Shown: positions 33,727-42,615 of the stretch, piece by piece
Numbering within the stretch: the stretch's first letter is position 1
Layout of the letters: the number at the start of each line of letters is the position of its first letter
Source: Methylopila jiangsuensis
Lineage (GTDB): Bacteria > Pseudomonadota > Alphaproteobacteria > Rhizobiales > Methylopilaceae
DNA length: 64,000 nucleotides
NCBI RefSeq assembly: GCF_027922305.1
Contig: NZ_BSFK01000010.1
Location: 62,001-126,000, forward strand
Reading direction: 5' to 3'
Program-made: the position numbers and the translations under genes
Notes under the pieces: model-generated
Told to the model about the DNA's origin: nothing
Databases searched by the model: none
The model's input: the letters and a program-made list of their open reading frames with translations, nothing else

Positions 33727-34284
33727 TCAGCGCGGCGGCTGGACCGAGCGCGCCACCGCCTCGAACTCGGCGCGGTGCTGGTCGAACTGCTCCTTCGCCG
33801 TCACGCAGACCACGGTGGTTCGCCCGCGCGGCGTGTCCAGCAGCACGAAATAGGAACGGGCGTTCGCATTGGCGGGCGGCTGGCCTTCCGCCGGCTTGAT
33901 GTCGCCCACCACCGCCGCGCCGGCGAGGCCTCCCTGCTCGAACGGCTCCACGCTCACCACGTCGTAATAGAGCGCAAGCGTCGCCCGGATCAGGTCGTTC
34001 CACTCCTTCTTGGCGGTGAAGGCGTTGATCTGGTCCTGGGTCAGGCCGGCGTTCTGCGGGCTTTCCTGGAAGCCGACCCGGCAGCCGGGCTCTGACGGGT
34101 CGGGCTTGCGGATGTCGAACGCAGCGGCGTAGCGCTGACCGGCGTCGGTGCGATGAGCGGCGTAGCCGGGAGGCGGATCGACGGCGAGACCGGTGGCCTC
34201 GTCGCGCGCGGGCTCCGCCAGCGCCGGCGCGCACAGCAGGACGCCTGCGGCCAGAACGCTCACGCGCAAGAATCGGACCGCCAT
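33727..34284 (-). CDS. Exported protein of unknown function
   Basis: 185 residues with a clean signal peptide (VSVLAAGVLLCAPALA) and a mature domain beginning DEATGLAVDPPPGYAAHR. Two cysteines (PGCRVGF, VVCVTAKEQF) could pair. The arrangement (a short conserved start, a beta-rich core, SYFVLLDTPRGRTTVVCVT, then a C-terminal helix EFEAVARSVQPPR) recalls secreted alphaproteobacterial proteins of unknown role. ATG at 34284 is favoured over earlier frames because it directly precedes the signal. A separate gene 73 bp downstream runs in the same direction. Confidence 0.75.
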   Translation of the reverse strand: MAVRFLRVSVLAAGVLLCAPALAEPARDEATGLAVDPPPGYAAHRTDAGQRYAAAFDIRKPDPSEPGCRVGFQESPQNAGLTQDQINAFTAKKEWNDLIRATLALYYDVVSVEPFEQGGLAGAAVVGDIKPAEGQPPANANARSYFVLLDTPRGRTTVVCVTAKEQFDQHRAEFEAVARSVQPPR

Positions 34285-34404
34285 CAGGTGCTCCACGATA
34301 CGCCTGCGCCGCCGTCCGACGCCCTTGGCGCGGCAGTCTAGCGACGGCCCGCGCCCGCGCAATGCGCCCCACGACGAAGGACGCGCCGCCGCCGCGTCGA
34401 AACG

Positions 34405-34433
34405 GAGAAACCCGGACGTGAGCCGGGTTTCTC
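34405..34433 (-). terminator. Terminator of the Na/Pi cotransporter gene
   Basis: A perfect 11-bp inverted repeat (GAGAAACCCGG, 7-nt loop) 19 bp after the stop codon on the minus strand. The descending arm contains TTT and is followed by CGTTTCG. It is symmetrical enough to work in both directions. Confidence 0.7.
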
Positions 34434-34451
34434 AAGCGCGTCCGCCCGTCG

Positions 34452-36143
34452 TCAGGGGTGGGCGCTCGCCACGCCGCCGATCGGGGCGGGCTCCGCCTTC
34501 GGGGTCTCGTCCGGCGAGGCGCGGGTCACCGAGCGGCGCTCGGCGTCGATGCGGTCGATGAGGAAGAGCGCGCGCTCGGCGCTGCCGAGCAGGGCCAGGA
34601 TGGCGCCGCGCTCCGACCATTCGATGTCCGTGGTCGCCCGCAGCGCCTTTTCCCGCATCGCCAGCAGGAAGGCCTCGCCGGCGCCGAGCGCCGCGGAGCG
34701 GCCGGCGTCCTCGCGGGCGGCGAGGAGAGGCGCCATGGCGGCCTCCACGCGGGCGAGCATGGCGTCGACGATCTCGCGCCCGGCGGCGGAGAATGGCTCG
34801 CGCTTCACCCGGCGGGCGATCTGGTGGAGCGTTTCGCCGAGGCTCGCGGTGAAGTCCTCCTCCTCGATCAGGCTCGCCAGCAGGTCGCTGCGGCCGTAGC
34901 CCAGATCGGGCCGGAACATGGCGGAGGTGTAGCGCCGGATCTCCCGGTTCAGGATGTCCATGGCCGCGGCGTGCTCCTCCACGTCGTCCGGGGCGTCCTT
35001 GGCGCCGCGGGCGATGTCGATGAAGCGGGAGGCCGCCTGGAGGTAGCGCCCGGTCTCGGCCTGCACCGCGGGCAGGCCCGTGGACAACGCGCCGTCGTGG
35101 CGCGGATCGAGGAACTTCGGCTGGCTGTAATCCTCGATGTCGTCGACGGCGGACGCGCCGACCCGCGACAGCACCCGCTCGAACATGCCGATGAAGGGGA
35201 ACAGCAGCGCGGTGTTGAAGATGTTGAACACGGTCGAATAGACGCCGACCGCGATCGGCACCAGCGGATAGGTGACCTCGCCGTTGGGCGCGGTGGACGG
35301 CGCGCCGGGGTCGCCGATGAAGTAGACCAGAAGCTGGCAGGCCAGCGGGAACAGCGGCAGCATCACCGCCACGCCGATGAAGTTGAACGAGATGTGGGCG
35401 TAGGCCGCGCGCTTGGCGTTCTTCGACAGGTTCAGCGAGGCGATGAAGGAGGTGATGGTGGTGCCGAGGTCGGCGCCGAGCGAGAAGGCGAGCGCGGTCT
35501 GCCAGTCGAGCACGCCCGAGGCGCCGAGGCCCATGACGATGCCGATGGTGGCGGAGGAGGAGTGGATCATCGCCGTGATCAGGGCGGCGGTGACGACGCA
35601 GCGCAGGATGCCGCCATAGGTGTCGGCGTTCAGGGTCGAGATGACGTCCATCACCTCGGGAATGTTGCGCAGCGGCTTGAGGCCGCCGGTCATCATGGAG
35701 AGGCCGTAGAAGATCAGCGCGAAGCCCATGAGGGCGAGCGCGACGTTGCGGACCGAGTCCTTCTTGGCGAACACGTAGACCAGCGCCGCGAAGCCCGCCA
35801 CCAGCAGGCCGTAGAGGCCAAGCGGCAGCGCGATCAGCGTGTTGGTCAGCGTGGTGCCGATGTTGGCGCCCATGATCACGCTGATCGCGGGGCGCAGGCC
35901 CATCACGCCGGCGTTGACGAGGCCGACCACCATCACGGTCATGGCGGTGGAGGACTGGATGACGCCGGTGATGAGCGTGCCGGCGGCGAGGCCCTTGATG
36001 GGCGTGCCCGCCACCCGGCCGAGCACGGAGCGCATGCGGTTCACCGCCAGCGCCTGAATGCCGTTCGACATGAACTCCAGCCCCAGCATGAAGATGCCGA
36101 GGCCGCCGATCACCGGAACGATGATGTCCTTGAAGATGTCCAT
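34452..36143 (-). CDS. Na/Pi cotransporter family protein with PhoU-like C-terminus
   Basis: 563 residues. The membrane part (about 1-320) carries the duplicated NptA/SLC34 signature: GVIQSSTAMTVMVVGLVNAG and MIHSSSATIGIVMGLG, both with the QSS/HSSS-type substrate motif. The cytoplasmic part (about 350-540) is helical and PhoU-like. Such proteins couple sodium and phosphate movement, often as exporters or low-affinity importers. It ends at a good terminator. A weak PHO-box-like element lies 65-80 bp upstream. Confidence 0.92.
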   Translation of the reverse strand: MDIFKDIIVPVIGGLGIFMLGLEFMSNGIQALAVNRMRSVLGRVAGTPIKGLAAGTLITGVIQSSTAMTVMVVGLVNAGVMGLRPAISVIMGANIGTTLTNTLIALPLGLYGLLVAGFAALVYVFAKKDSVRNVALALMGFALIFYGLSMMTGGLKPLRNIPEVMDVISTLNADTYGGILRCVVTAALITAMIHSSSATIGIVMGLGASGVLDWQTALAFSLGADLGTTITSFIASLNLSKNAKRAAYAHISFNFIGVAVMLPLFPLACQLLVYFIGDPGAPSTAPNGEVTYPLVPIAVGVYSTVFNIFNTALLFPFIGMFERVLSRVGASAVDDIEDYSQPKFLDPRHDGALSTGLPAVQAETGRYLQAASRFIDIARGAKDAPDDVEEHAAAMDILNREIRRYTSAMFRPDLGYGRSDLLASLIEEEDFTASLGETLHQIARRVKREPFSAAGREIVDAMLARVEAAMAPLLAAREDAGRSAALGAGEAFLLAMREKALRATTDIEWSERGAILALLGSAERALFLIDRIDAERRSVTRASPDETPKAEPAPIGGVASAHP

Positions 36144-36206
36144 GTAAGCCTTCCCCCCGATCGCCGGCGGGACCGGCGCGTCAGGGGGAGACGTACTTTA
36201 ACTTTG

Positions 36207-36224
36207 CATTCACATTTATGACGT
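36207..36224 (-). promoter_or_regulatory. Possible PHO box upstream of the Na/Pi cotransporter
   Basis: On the minus strand ACGTCAT-AAAT-GTGAATG resembles the PhoB direct repeat CTGTCAT-N4-CTGTCAT. The first half-site matches well at GTCAT; the second is poor. Location before a phosphate transporter makes it plausible only. Confidence 0.25.
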
Positions 36225-36238
36225 GGGCGCCGGGCGCG

Positions 36239-36436
36239 TCAGCGCCCTTGCGGAACCGCGACGCGAGACGCCGCATGGTCGTTCTGGTTGGCCGGACGCG
36301 CCGGGCGGCACATGCGGGCGAGCGCTCCGCGACGCGGCGCTTCGACGCCGGCGGCGGCGAGCGCGACCTCGCGTTCCAGCAGATCGCCGAGCCGGCCTGA
36401 AGCGTAGGCGGAACGGATGTCCTCGAGCAACGTCAC
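36239..36436 (-). CDS. Small ORF coupled to the anti-sigma factor gene
   Basis: A 65-residue ORF starting MTLLEDIRSAYASGRLGDLL. Its ATG overlaps the anti-sigma stop codon as ATGA, the usual sign of a real cotranslated gene. It has no signal peptide or membrane segment; the first half is helical and acidic and the second half basic (RMCRPARPANQN). I recognise no family. Confidence 0.55.
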   Translation of the reverse strand: MTLLEDIRSAYASGRLGDLLEREVALAAAGVEAPRRGALARMCRPARPANQNDHAASRVAVPQGR

Positions 36437-37251
36437 GGCCGCGCCCCCGGCTTGGTCTTGTAGGGATCGAGCTTTCCGGCGAAACGCTGGGCGCGCGCCA
36501 GAAGTTCCTCGCCGCGGTGCTGGGCGACGAGGGTGTAGGCGACATCGGCCACCTGCCAGTAGGCGGCCTGCGCCCCTTCCATGGCGCGCACCACCGGCGC
36601 CTCCATGTCGAACACGCCGGGCCGCACGGCGTAGAACGAGATCAGACCCAGGTCGGGCGTCTCGATCGCCATCTGCAGGCTCGGTCCGTATTTGGACGGG
36701 AACACCTGCGCGTCGAGCACCTTCCAGTCCCGGGGCAGCTTCGGCACCACGATGGCCGTGGCGGCGCGCACCTCGTCGCGGTCGAACTCCGGCGTCTCCA
36801 CCTGCGAGCGCATGCCCGCCCGCAGCAGAGCGGTGCGATGGGACATGACCGCGTCCGACACATAGGCCGGGGCCTGGGGATAGGCGAACACCGTGCCGAT
36901 CAGCAGCGGGCCGAGCGCCGCGTTCGCCGCCCAGCCGGCGCCCACCAGCAGAGCCGCGGCCGCCGCCCGCTTCAGCCCGACCACCATGCGCGTCCGCGAC
37001 CGCGAGCCCTGCAGCCGACGGGCAAGCCGTTCGGTGCGCTTCCGAACCAGCGGAGCGGGCGGGATTTCGGGTTCGCCGCCGAACGCCGCGCGCAATTCGT
37101 CCCTCAGGCGCAGCGCGTCCATCACCCGGCTCGCAAGCGGCGGGTTCCGCGCCAGCAGAGCTTCGATCTCGATCCGGCGGTCGAGGTCCATCTGCCCGTC
37201 CACATAGGCGTCGATTTCCGCGTCGAGGATCGGCTCAGCCGTCGTGACCAT
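36433..37251 (-). CDS. Transmembrane anti-sigma factor
   Basis: 272 residues. The cytoplasmic N-terminus (ILDAEIDAYVDGQMDLDRRIEIEALLARNPPL) has the anti-sigma domain form without the zinc-binding HxxxCxxC motif. A membrane helix near residues 93-118 (AAAAALLVGAGWAANAALGP) leads to a periplasmic domain of about 150 residues (LPRDWKVLDAQVFPSKYGPS). It overlaps the sigma gene by 17 bp, so the pair is translationally coupled. The inducing signal is unknown. Confidence 0.85.
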   Translation of the reverse strand: MVTTAEPILDAEIDAYVDGQMDLDRRIEIEALLARNPPLASRVMDALRLRDELRAAFGGEPEIPPAPLVRKRTERLARRLQGSRSRTRMVVGLKRAAAAALLVGAGWAANAALGPLLIGTVFAYPQAPAYVSDAVMSHRTALLRAGMRSQVETPEFDRDEVRAATAIVVPKLPRDWKVLDAQVFPSKYGPSLQMAIETPDLGLISFYAVRPGVFDMEAPVVRAMEGAQAAYWQVADVAYTLVAQHRGEELLARAQRFAGKLDPYKTKPGARP

Positions 37252-37792
37252 CGGTTCCTCTCACAATGCGAAGATGGGCGCCGGGGCGCGGACGCGCCTC
37301 TCCGGCGTCGTGGCGTCGGAGCGTCTCCCGCGCGCGGGCGAGACGCGACATCAGCGTGCCGACCGGCGCGCCGACCACCGCCGCGGCGTCGGCGTAGGAC
37401 AGGCCTTCAACCGCGACGAGATGCAGCGCCGCGCGCTGGTCTTCGGGCAGCGCCCGGAAGCGCGCCCGCACCTCGGCGAGGCGGATGGAGTGCTCCTGAG
37501 CCGGCGGCTCATGGGTGTGTGCGACCTCGCCCGCCGCGGCGATGCGGATCAGCTCCGCCCGTCGGCTGCGGACGCCGTCCACGAAGACGTTGTGCAGGAT
37601 GGCGAGCAGCCAGGCGCGAAGGTCGCGCGTCACGTCGAAGGCGGCGCGGCGGTCGTAGGCGCGCACCAGCGCGTCCTGCACCAGATCCTCCGCGTCCGAC
37701 GGATCCCGCGTCAGCGCGAGCGCGTACCGCCTGAGAACAGGCAGTTCGCCGATCACGTCGAAGTCCGCGGAAGCGCGTGTCATGCCGGGCAT
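37235..37792 (-). CDS. ECF-family RNA polymerase sigma factor
   Basis: About 185 residues with sigma region 2 (YALALTRDPSDAEDLVQDAL, AWLLAILHNVFVDGVRSRR) and region 4 (RALPEDQRAALHLVAVEGLS, GTLMSRLARARETLRR). It is associated with a membrane anti-sigma factor rather than NepR/PhyR. Starts at 37792 or 37783 are both possible; neither has a strong Shine-Dalgarno. It begins 41 bp after the bacteriophytochrome stop in the same direction. Confidence 0.92.
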   Translation of the reverse strand: MPGMTRASADFDVIGELPVLRRYALALTRDPSDAEDLVQDALVRAYDRRAAFDVTRDLRAWLLAILHNVFVDGVRSRRAELIRIAAAGEVAHTHEPPAQEHSIRLAEVRARFRALPEDQRAALHLVAVEGLSYADAAAVVGAPVGTLMSRLARARETLRRHDAGEARPRPGAHLRIVRGTDGHDG

Positions 37793-37833
37793 ACGGAGCA
37801 GGAGGGCCGCTTCATCCCTGCCGGCGTCATTTT

Positions 37834-40395
37834 TTATTCCGCCCCGTCGGGTCTCCACGCGCGGAGGATCGCGGCGATCAGCGCGTCGGCCTCATAGGGC
37901 TTGCGCACCACCGGCACGTGGGAAAAATCCGGCGGGATCATCGACCGGTCGCCATACCCCGTGGCGAAGATGAACGGCACGCCCCGCAGCGCCAGCGCTT
38001 CGGCCACCGGCAGCGAGGTGCCGGCGCCCAGATTGACGTCGAGCACCGCCACGTCCGGCCGGAAAGTCTCGAGCTTGCGCAGGGCCTCCGCAGCCGATGC
38101 GCTCGTGGAGATGGACAGCGCTCCGCGCTTCGCGAGCAGCTCCTCCACGTTCATGGCGATCAGGAGCTGGTCCTCGACCAGAAGCACCGACAGGTCGCTC
38201 AGGGTCGTCTCGGCGGGAAGCGCGGGAGCGGCGACGCGCACGGAGGCCGGCCCGTCCCGCATCGCCCCGCGGCCTTCCGCCGACGACACATGGCGGGATG
38301 GAAGCAGCAGGCGCGCCTGCACCCCGTCCGGCAGATAGCGCACGTCGCTTTCGCCGCCGAGATCGTAAGGAATGCTGCGGTCCACCAGCACGGTGCCGAA
38401 GCCTTCGCGGGTGGGCGGCGCCACCGCCGGGCCGCCGGATTCCCGCCACAGGATTTCGCAGTCGCCGGTCTCCGTCCGCCGCCACGACACGTCGAGCCGT
38501 CCCCCGCTCCGGGAGAGGGCGCCATATTTGGCGGCGTTGGTGGAGAGCTCGTGCAGCACCAGCGCCATCACCGAAAAGGCGCGCGCATCGAGCCAGATGT
38601 CGTCGCCGCTGCAGACGATCTGGGCGGCGGGCTCGCGATAGGGAGACACTTCGGCCGCCACCAGCGCCGAAAGCCGACCGCCGCCGTCGCCCCGCACCAC
38701 CTGATCATGGGCGAAAGCCAACGCCTGGATGCGGCCCTTCAGCGACGTGACGTAATCGGCCAGCTCCTGCCCGTCCGCGGCCGGACGTCCCACCAGCGAT
38801 TTGATGATCGCGAGGATGTTCTTGACCCGGTGGTTCAGTTCTTCGTTCAGCATGCGCTGGCGCACGTCGGCCTTGTTGCGTTCGTCCTGCAGCAGCTCGC
38901 TGTGGCGCAGCGCGATCTCCACCAGCGCCGAGCGCGCCGCCTCTGCGGTTTCGCGGTCCGCCTCGGACCACGGCCGGGCCTGAAGCCGCACCGTCTCCTT
39001 CCAGATGTCGAAACTCTTGCGCGGGGTCAGCCGGTCGCCGAGCGGGCCGGTGGAGTAGATCTTGTCGGGGTTTCCCGCCCAGTCGAGCGTCTGCACCAGC
39101 TCCTTGCGGAAGAAGAACAGATAATCGCGCGGCCGCTGGGACAGCGGAACCGCCATGGCGCCCGCGGCCTCGGCGCTGAAGTCTTCCGCGCCGGGAACGA
39201 CCTGCGTCAGGCAATGCGACGCGTAGATCGCGCCCTCTCCCGCCTCGGCCGCCAGCGCCACAAGCCGCGCCACCGCGTCGCGGGGCGGCGTAGACCCCTC
39301 CGCCGTCCATTCTCCGTTCATCCAGAGCCCGACGCCGTCGCAGGGAACCAGGCGGGCGATGGACGCGAGGCTCTCGCGCACTGCGGCGCCTACGTCCTGA
39401 TGATGAGAGGCGAGACGCAACACGCCGTCCAATGCGCGGCGGGCGTCCGCTGCGGTGCTGAGCTTGCGCTTGTGCTTCAGCGCCTCAAGCGTCAGCGAGA
39501 AGAACTCGCCGAACATTTCCGCCGCCACCCGCTCGGGCATCGGCAGCACCCGCGGCGAATAATGATGACAGGCGATGAGGCCCCACAATTCGCCGCCGAC
39601 GATGATGGAGATCGACATGGACGCCGCGACGCCCATGTTGCGCAGATACTCGCAATGGATCGGCGACACGCTGCGCAGATGCGCGAAGGACAGGTCCAAC
39701 GGCTCGCCGGAGGCGTCCAGCATCGGGACAAGCGGAGAGCGGGCTCCCGACGCGTCCGAGATCACGCGGATGGTGTTGCGCAGGTAGAGCGCGCGCGCCT
39801 GCTGCGGGATGTCGCCGGCCGGAAAATACTGTCCGTAAAAGCTTTCGAGGTCCGGGCGCTTGGCTTCCGCCACGACCCGTCCGGAGCCGTCCGCCTCCAT
39901 GTGGTAGATCATCACCCGGTCGTAGCCGGCGATGGCCCGCACCAGCCGCGCCGCCGAGGCGACGAGCCGCTCCGGGGCGTCCGCCTCGCGGATGCGGCCG
40001 ATCAGCATGCGCGACAGCTCCAGCGGCTGCCGGGTCTCGGCTGCGGCCGGCTCGAACTCGGCGATGGACACGCCCTTGAAGCGGTGGACGGCCACGTCGA
40101 ACGCGCGACCGTGGACGGCGACGTCGAAGGCGAGCGCCGGGCGGGACGCGTCCGCCGCGGCGGCGAGCGCATTGCGCACCGTGTGCGCGGCCTCGGGGCC
40201 GATCACGTCCTCCAGGGGACGGCCGATGGCCTCGCCGCGGAGGCTGAGCATCTCTTCGGCGTTCTCCGAGCGTCGCAGCACCACGCCCGCCGCCGCGTCG
40301 CAGGCGAGCAGGCAGCCGTGGGGCTGGATGCTGCCCGGAATGTGGATCGGCTCCCGATCGCAGTTGGTGAGATCGACGCTGTAGGGATAGGTCAT
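37834..40395 (-). CDS. Bacteriophytochrome with HWE histidine kinase and C-terminal receiver
   Basis: 853 residues: PAS with the biliverdin-attachment Cys12 (VDLTNCDREPIHIPGSIQPH), GAF (about 140-310, PAGDIPQQARALYLRNTIRV), PHY (about 320-500), an HWE/HisKA2 kinase with the His in LNEELNHRVKN near residue 519, and a receiver with phospho-Asp near residue 786 (VAVLDVNLG). It senses red/far-red light through biliverdin. A nine-residue tandem duplication AFDVAVHGR/AFDVAVHRF sits in the PAS domain. The start at 40395 leaves Cys12 at the expected place. No haem oxygenase gene is adjacent. Confidence 0.93.
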   Translation of the reverse strand: MTYPYSVDLTNCDREPIHIPGSIQPHGCLLACDAAAGVVLRRSENAEEMLSLRGEAIGRPLEDVIGPEAAHTVRNALAAAADASRPALAFDVAVHGRAFDVAVHRFKGVSIAEFEPAAAETRQPLELSRMLIGRIREADAPERLVASAARLVRAIAGYDRVMIYHMEADGSGRVVAEAKRPDLESFYGQYFPAGDIPQQARALYLRNTIRVISDASGARSPLVPMLDASGEPLDLSFAHLRSVSPIHCEYLRNMGVAASMSISIIVGGELWGLIACHHYSPRVLPMPERVAAEMFGEFFSLTLEALKHKRKLSTAADARRALDGVLRLASHHQDVGAAVRESLASIARLVPCDGVGLWMNGEWTAEGSTPPRDAVARLVALAAEAGEGAIYASHCLTQVVPGAEDFSAEAAGAMAVPLSQRPRDYLFFFRKELVQTLDWAGNPDKIYSTGPLGDRLTPRKSFDIWKETVRLQARPWSEADRETAEAARSALVEIALRHSELLQDERNKADVRQRMLNEELNHRVKNILAIIKSLVGRPAADGQELADYVTSLKGRIQALAFAHDQVVRGDGGGRLSALVAAEVSPYREPAAQIVCSGDDIWLDARAFSVMALVLHELSTNAAKYGALSRSGGRLDVSWRRTETGDCEILWRESGGPAVAPPTREGFGTVLVDRSIPYDLGGESDVRYLPDGVQARLLLPSRHVSSAEGRGAMRDGPASVRVAAPALPAETTLSDLSVLLVEDQLLIAMNVEELLAKRGALSISTSASAAEALRKLETFRPDVAVLDVNLGAGTSLPVAEALALRGVPFIFATGYGDRSMIPPDFSHVPVVRKPYEADALIAAILRAWRPDGAE

Positions 40396-40628
40396 TGGGC
40401 GGTGACGAGCGAGGGCGCTTCCCTTTGTCGAGGCGCCATAGGTCACCCCAGAATGATGGTCCAGGCGGTCCGTGCGACGCCGGATACCTTAGGTCTTGAG
40501 GGGCAGATAGGGCGGCCTCGCGCCAAGAAAACGGTCTCCGGACGGACCAGCCCACGTCCGCTGCGCGGTCGCCGCCCCCCACCCACCGCCGCGCGAAGGG
40601 TGTTCCGCAGCCGCAGCGGGATACCCCA

Positions 40629-40664
40629 TTAACCATTTGCTAACGAAGTTCGCCTCCATTAACC
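40629..40664 (+). promoter_or_regulatory. CtrA-like binding site upstream of the SleB-type gene
   Basis: TTAA-N7-CTAAC (40629-40644) differs by one base from the CtrA consensus TTAA-N7-TTAAC, and a second half-site TTAACC follows at 40659-40664. It lies 60-95 bp before the GTG start at 40725. Confidence 0.5.
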
Positions 40665-40724
40665 GTGATGACGCCGCCCGTCGGGGGATTGGCGAAAAGA
40701 CTGAGAACAGGGGGACCGCCCGCC

Positions 40725-41540
40725 GTGAAGACGGATAGGCTCGTCGTTCGTTTCGCTGTCGCCACGGGCGCCGCCATGTCGCTCGCCGCCTGCGCGCAAC
40801 AGCCGAAAACGGCTCCGATCGTGAAGGTCAGCCACTCCGCCGCAGACCGCGAATGCCTCGCCCGGGCGATGTATTTCGAGTCCCATCGCGGCAGCGACGA
40901 CGGCATGCTCGCCGTCGGCACCGTGGTGGCGAACCGGGTGAAGTCCGGCCGCTACGGCCCCACCTTCTGCGATGTGGTGGCCCAGAAAGGTCAGTTCGCG
41001 CCGGGCGTGATGACCCGCTCCATGACCGACTCCGGCGCCGAGCGCGCGCGCCGGAACGCCGATGCGGTGCTCTCCGGCAAGCGCCATGCGGGCGTTCGCA
41101 ACGCTATGTTCTTCCACACCGCGGGCCTGCGCTTCCCCTACCCGAACATGCATTACGTTCTGGTGGCGGGCGGCAACGCCTTTTACGAGAAGCGCAGCGT
41201 GACCACCGTCGCCGACGCCCGCGCCAACGCCCGTTCGCGCGCCCTGGCCCTGGCCTTCGCAAAGGTTGATCCGACCGCCGCGGCCAAGCCCATCATGATC
41301 GCCTCACTGGCGCCGGAGCATCAGCTTCGGGCCGCCGCGCCGGCGGTCGGCGCATCGTCGCCGACCGTCGCCCCGCTTCCGCCGACCGCCGCGTCTGCGC
41401 CGATCCCTGTTCCCGCTCCCTCGACGACGGCGCTCGCCTTCGCCCAGCCCACCGCGTCCGTGGATGGGCCGATCGCGGTGGGCACAGCGCAGGCGACCGA
41501 AGCCGCGCCCTTGCCCGGCTTCGCCGAACTGCGGCGCTGA
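40725..41540 (+). CDS. SleB-type cell wall hydrolase lipoprotein
   Basis: About 271 residues. A lipoprotein signal (lipobox LAAC, Cys23) precedes a Hydrolase_2/SleB domain with the catalytic-Glu region CLARAMYFESHRGSDDGMLA and VVANRVKSGRYGPTFCDVV, then FFHTAGLRFPYP. The C-terminal 80 residues are Ala/Pro-rich. Such enzymes act on peptidoglycan. The GTG at 40725 follows AGGGGGA; an upstream GTG/ATG at 40665/40668 would abut the CtrA-like site and precede the signal with 20 unneeded residues, so it is less likely. Confidence 0.85.
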   Translation: MKTDRLVVRFAVATGAAMSLAACAQQPKTAPIVKVSHSAADRECLARAMYFESHRGSDDGMLAVGTVVANRVKSGRYGPTFCDVVAQKGQFAPGVMTRSMTDSGAERARRNADAVLSGKRHAGVRNAMFFHTAGLRFPYPNMHYVLVAGGNAFYEKRSVTTVADARANARSRALALAFAKVDPTAAAKPIMIASLAPEHQLRAAAPAVGASSPTVAPLPPTAASAPIPVPAPSTTALAFAQPTASVDGPIAVGTAQATEAAPLPGFAELRR

Positions 41541-41694
41541 TCCGACGCCCCCGGCGGAAAAGCGCGCCGAAGCTCCGATTTCTGGCGTCCTGACCGCAGG
41601 GCGCGACGTCCGCGCGCGTTTCAGGCGCGTGGGGTTGCGGATCGGGATCGCCCCTCAGTCGCGTCATCCGGTCCGCGCATGTGAGGATACGCTC

Positions 41695-41997
41695 ATGAAG
41701 ACGGTTCTGCTTTCCTGCGGCTTCGCCCTCGGGCTTGGCCTGGCCGCGGTCCCCGCCGGCGCGGCCACCTATCTGGTTCCGGCGACGCCGCTGGCCGCGC
41801 CCGTGGTCGTGACCGATGTGGCCTGTCGCACGGTCGTGCGCCGGGTGGTGCGCCCGAACGGAACCGTCCGCATGGTCCGGACCCGCACCTGCACCGACAC
41901 GCGACGGCCGGTCTATCGCGAGCGCCGCGTCTACCGCGACCGCCCGCACTATCGTCCGGCGCCCCGTCCGGGGGTCACCATCCGCGTGAACCCATAA
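41695..41997 (+). CDS. Small exported basic protein of unknown function
   Basis: 100 residues with a signal peptide (LSCGFALGLGLAAVPAGAA) and an Arg/Tyr-rich mature chain (RRPVYRERRVYRDRPHYRP). Two cysteines (DVACRTV, TRTCTD) may form a disulfide. The ATG at 41695 has GAGG nine bases upstream. Similar short Arg/Tyr-rich secreted proteins are common in Hyphomicrobiales; no function is known to me. Confidence 0.65.
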   Translation: MKTVLLSCGFALGLGLAAVPAGAATYLVPATPLAAPVVVTDVACRTVVRRVVRPNGTVRMVRTRTCTDTRRPVYRERRVYRDRPHYRPAPRPGVTIRVNP

Positions 41998-42160
41998 AGG
42001 CGCTCCGCGCGCGTCGCCGCTTAAGCGCGGCGCGCGCGCCACAGGGCGCGGCCTTTGCGTTTTCGGGCGCCTGTTTCGCGCAGAATGCAATTGTATTTGG
42101 GCGCGCCGGCCCCTATGTGCTGGGCGCTCCCGAAACCATAAGCAAAGGTGCCCGCCGCAC

Positions 42161-42517
42161 ATGCCGATTGACGACAGCCTCGAGTCCCGCCGCAAATCCT
42201 CTCTGGAAGCTAAGAAGCAGCTTCTCGCTAAGTTCAAGTCTGCGGCCGAGGACCCGGAAGCTCAGAAGCGAGCCGCTGAGCGCAAGGCCATCGCGGATGC
42301 GCGGGCGGAGCGTGAGCGGGTGAAGGCTGAAGCGCGCCGCATCCAGGAAGAGGAAGAGCGTCGCATTCAGGAAGAGATCGCCGCCCGCAAGGCGGAGGAG
42401 GAGCGCCTGCGCGCCGAGGCCGCCGCTGCGACCGAAGCCGCACGCCGCAAGTCTTCCACCTTCATGGCCGCGCGCGCTCTCGCCTCCGTGGTCGGCGACA
42501 TCCGCCGCCGGGCCTGA
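42161..42517 (+). CDS. DUF6481 family protein
   Basis: 118 residues, almost entirely charged alpha helix (QEEEERRIQEEIAARKAEEE), predicted coiled coil over residues 15-95, with a short hydrophobic C-terminal helix (FMAARALASVVGDIRRR). It matches the small DUF6481 proteins of alphaproteobacteria, of unknown function. It is followed by a terminator. Confidence 0.82.
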   Translation: MPIDDSLESRRKSSLEAKKQLLAKFKSAAEDPEAQKRAAERKAIADARAERERVKAEARRIQEEEERRIQEEIAARKAEEERLRAEAAAATEAARRKSSTFMAARALASVVGDIRRRA

Positions 42518-42615
42518 TCGCCGTCCGAACGCGGAAGCCCCGCGTCGCGCGTTTGGCGTTGGCTTTTGTCCCGCCAGGATCGCGCCGACGCCGTCACGAT
42601 AGATCGTGACCCGAA

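Noticed and set aside
37235-37792. Treating the ECF sigma factor as EcfG, the general stress sigma factor
   Set aside because: EcfG is encoded with NepR/PhyR; this gene is coupled to a membrane-spanning anti-sigma factor instead.
42010-42045. GC-rich symmetric stretch around CGCTTAAGCG after the small basic protein gene
   Set aside because: A hairpin is possible but it has no U-tract and the symmetry is mostly due to GCGC runs; not enough to call a terminator or operator.
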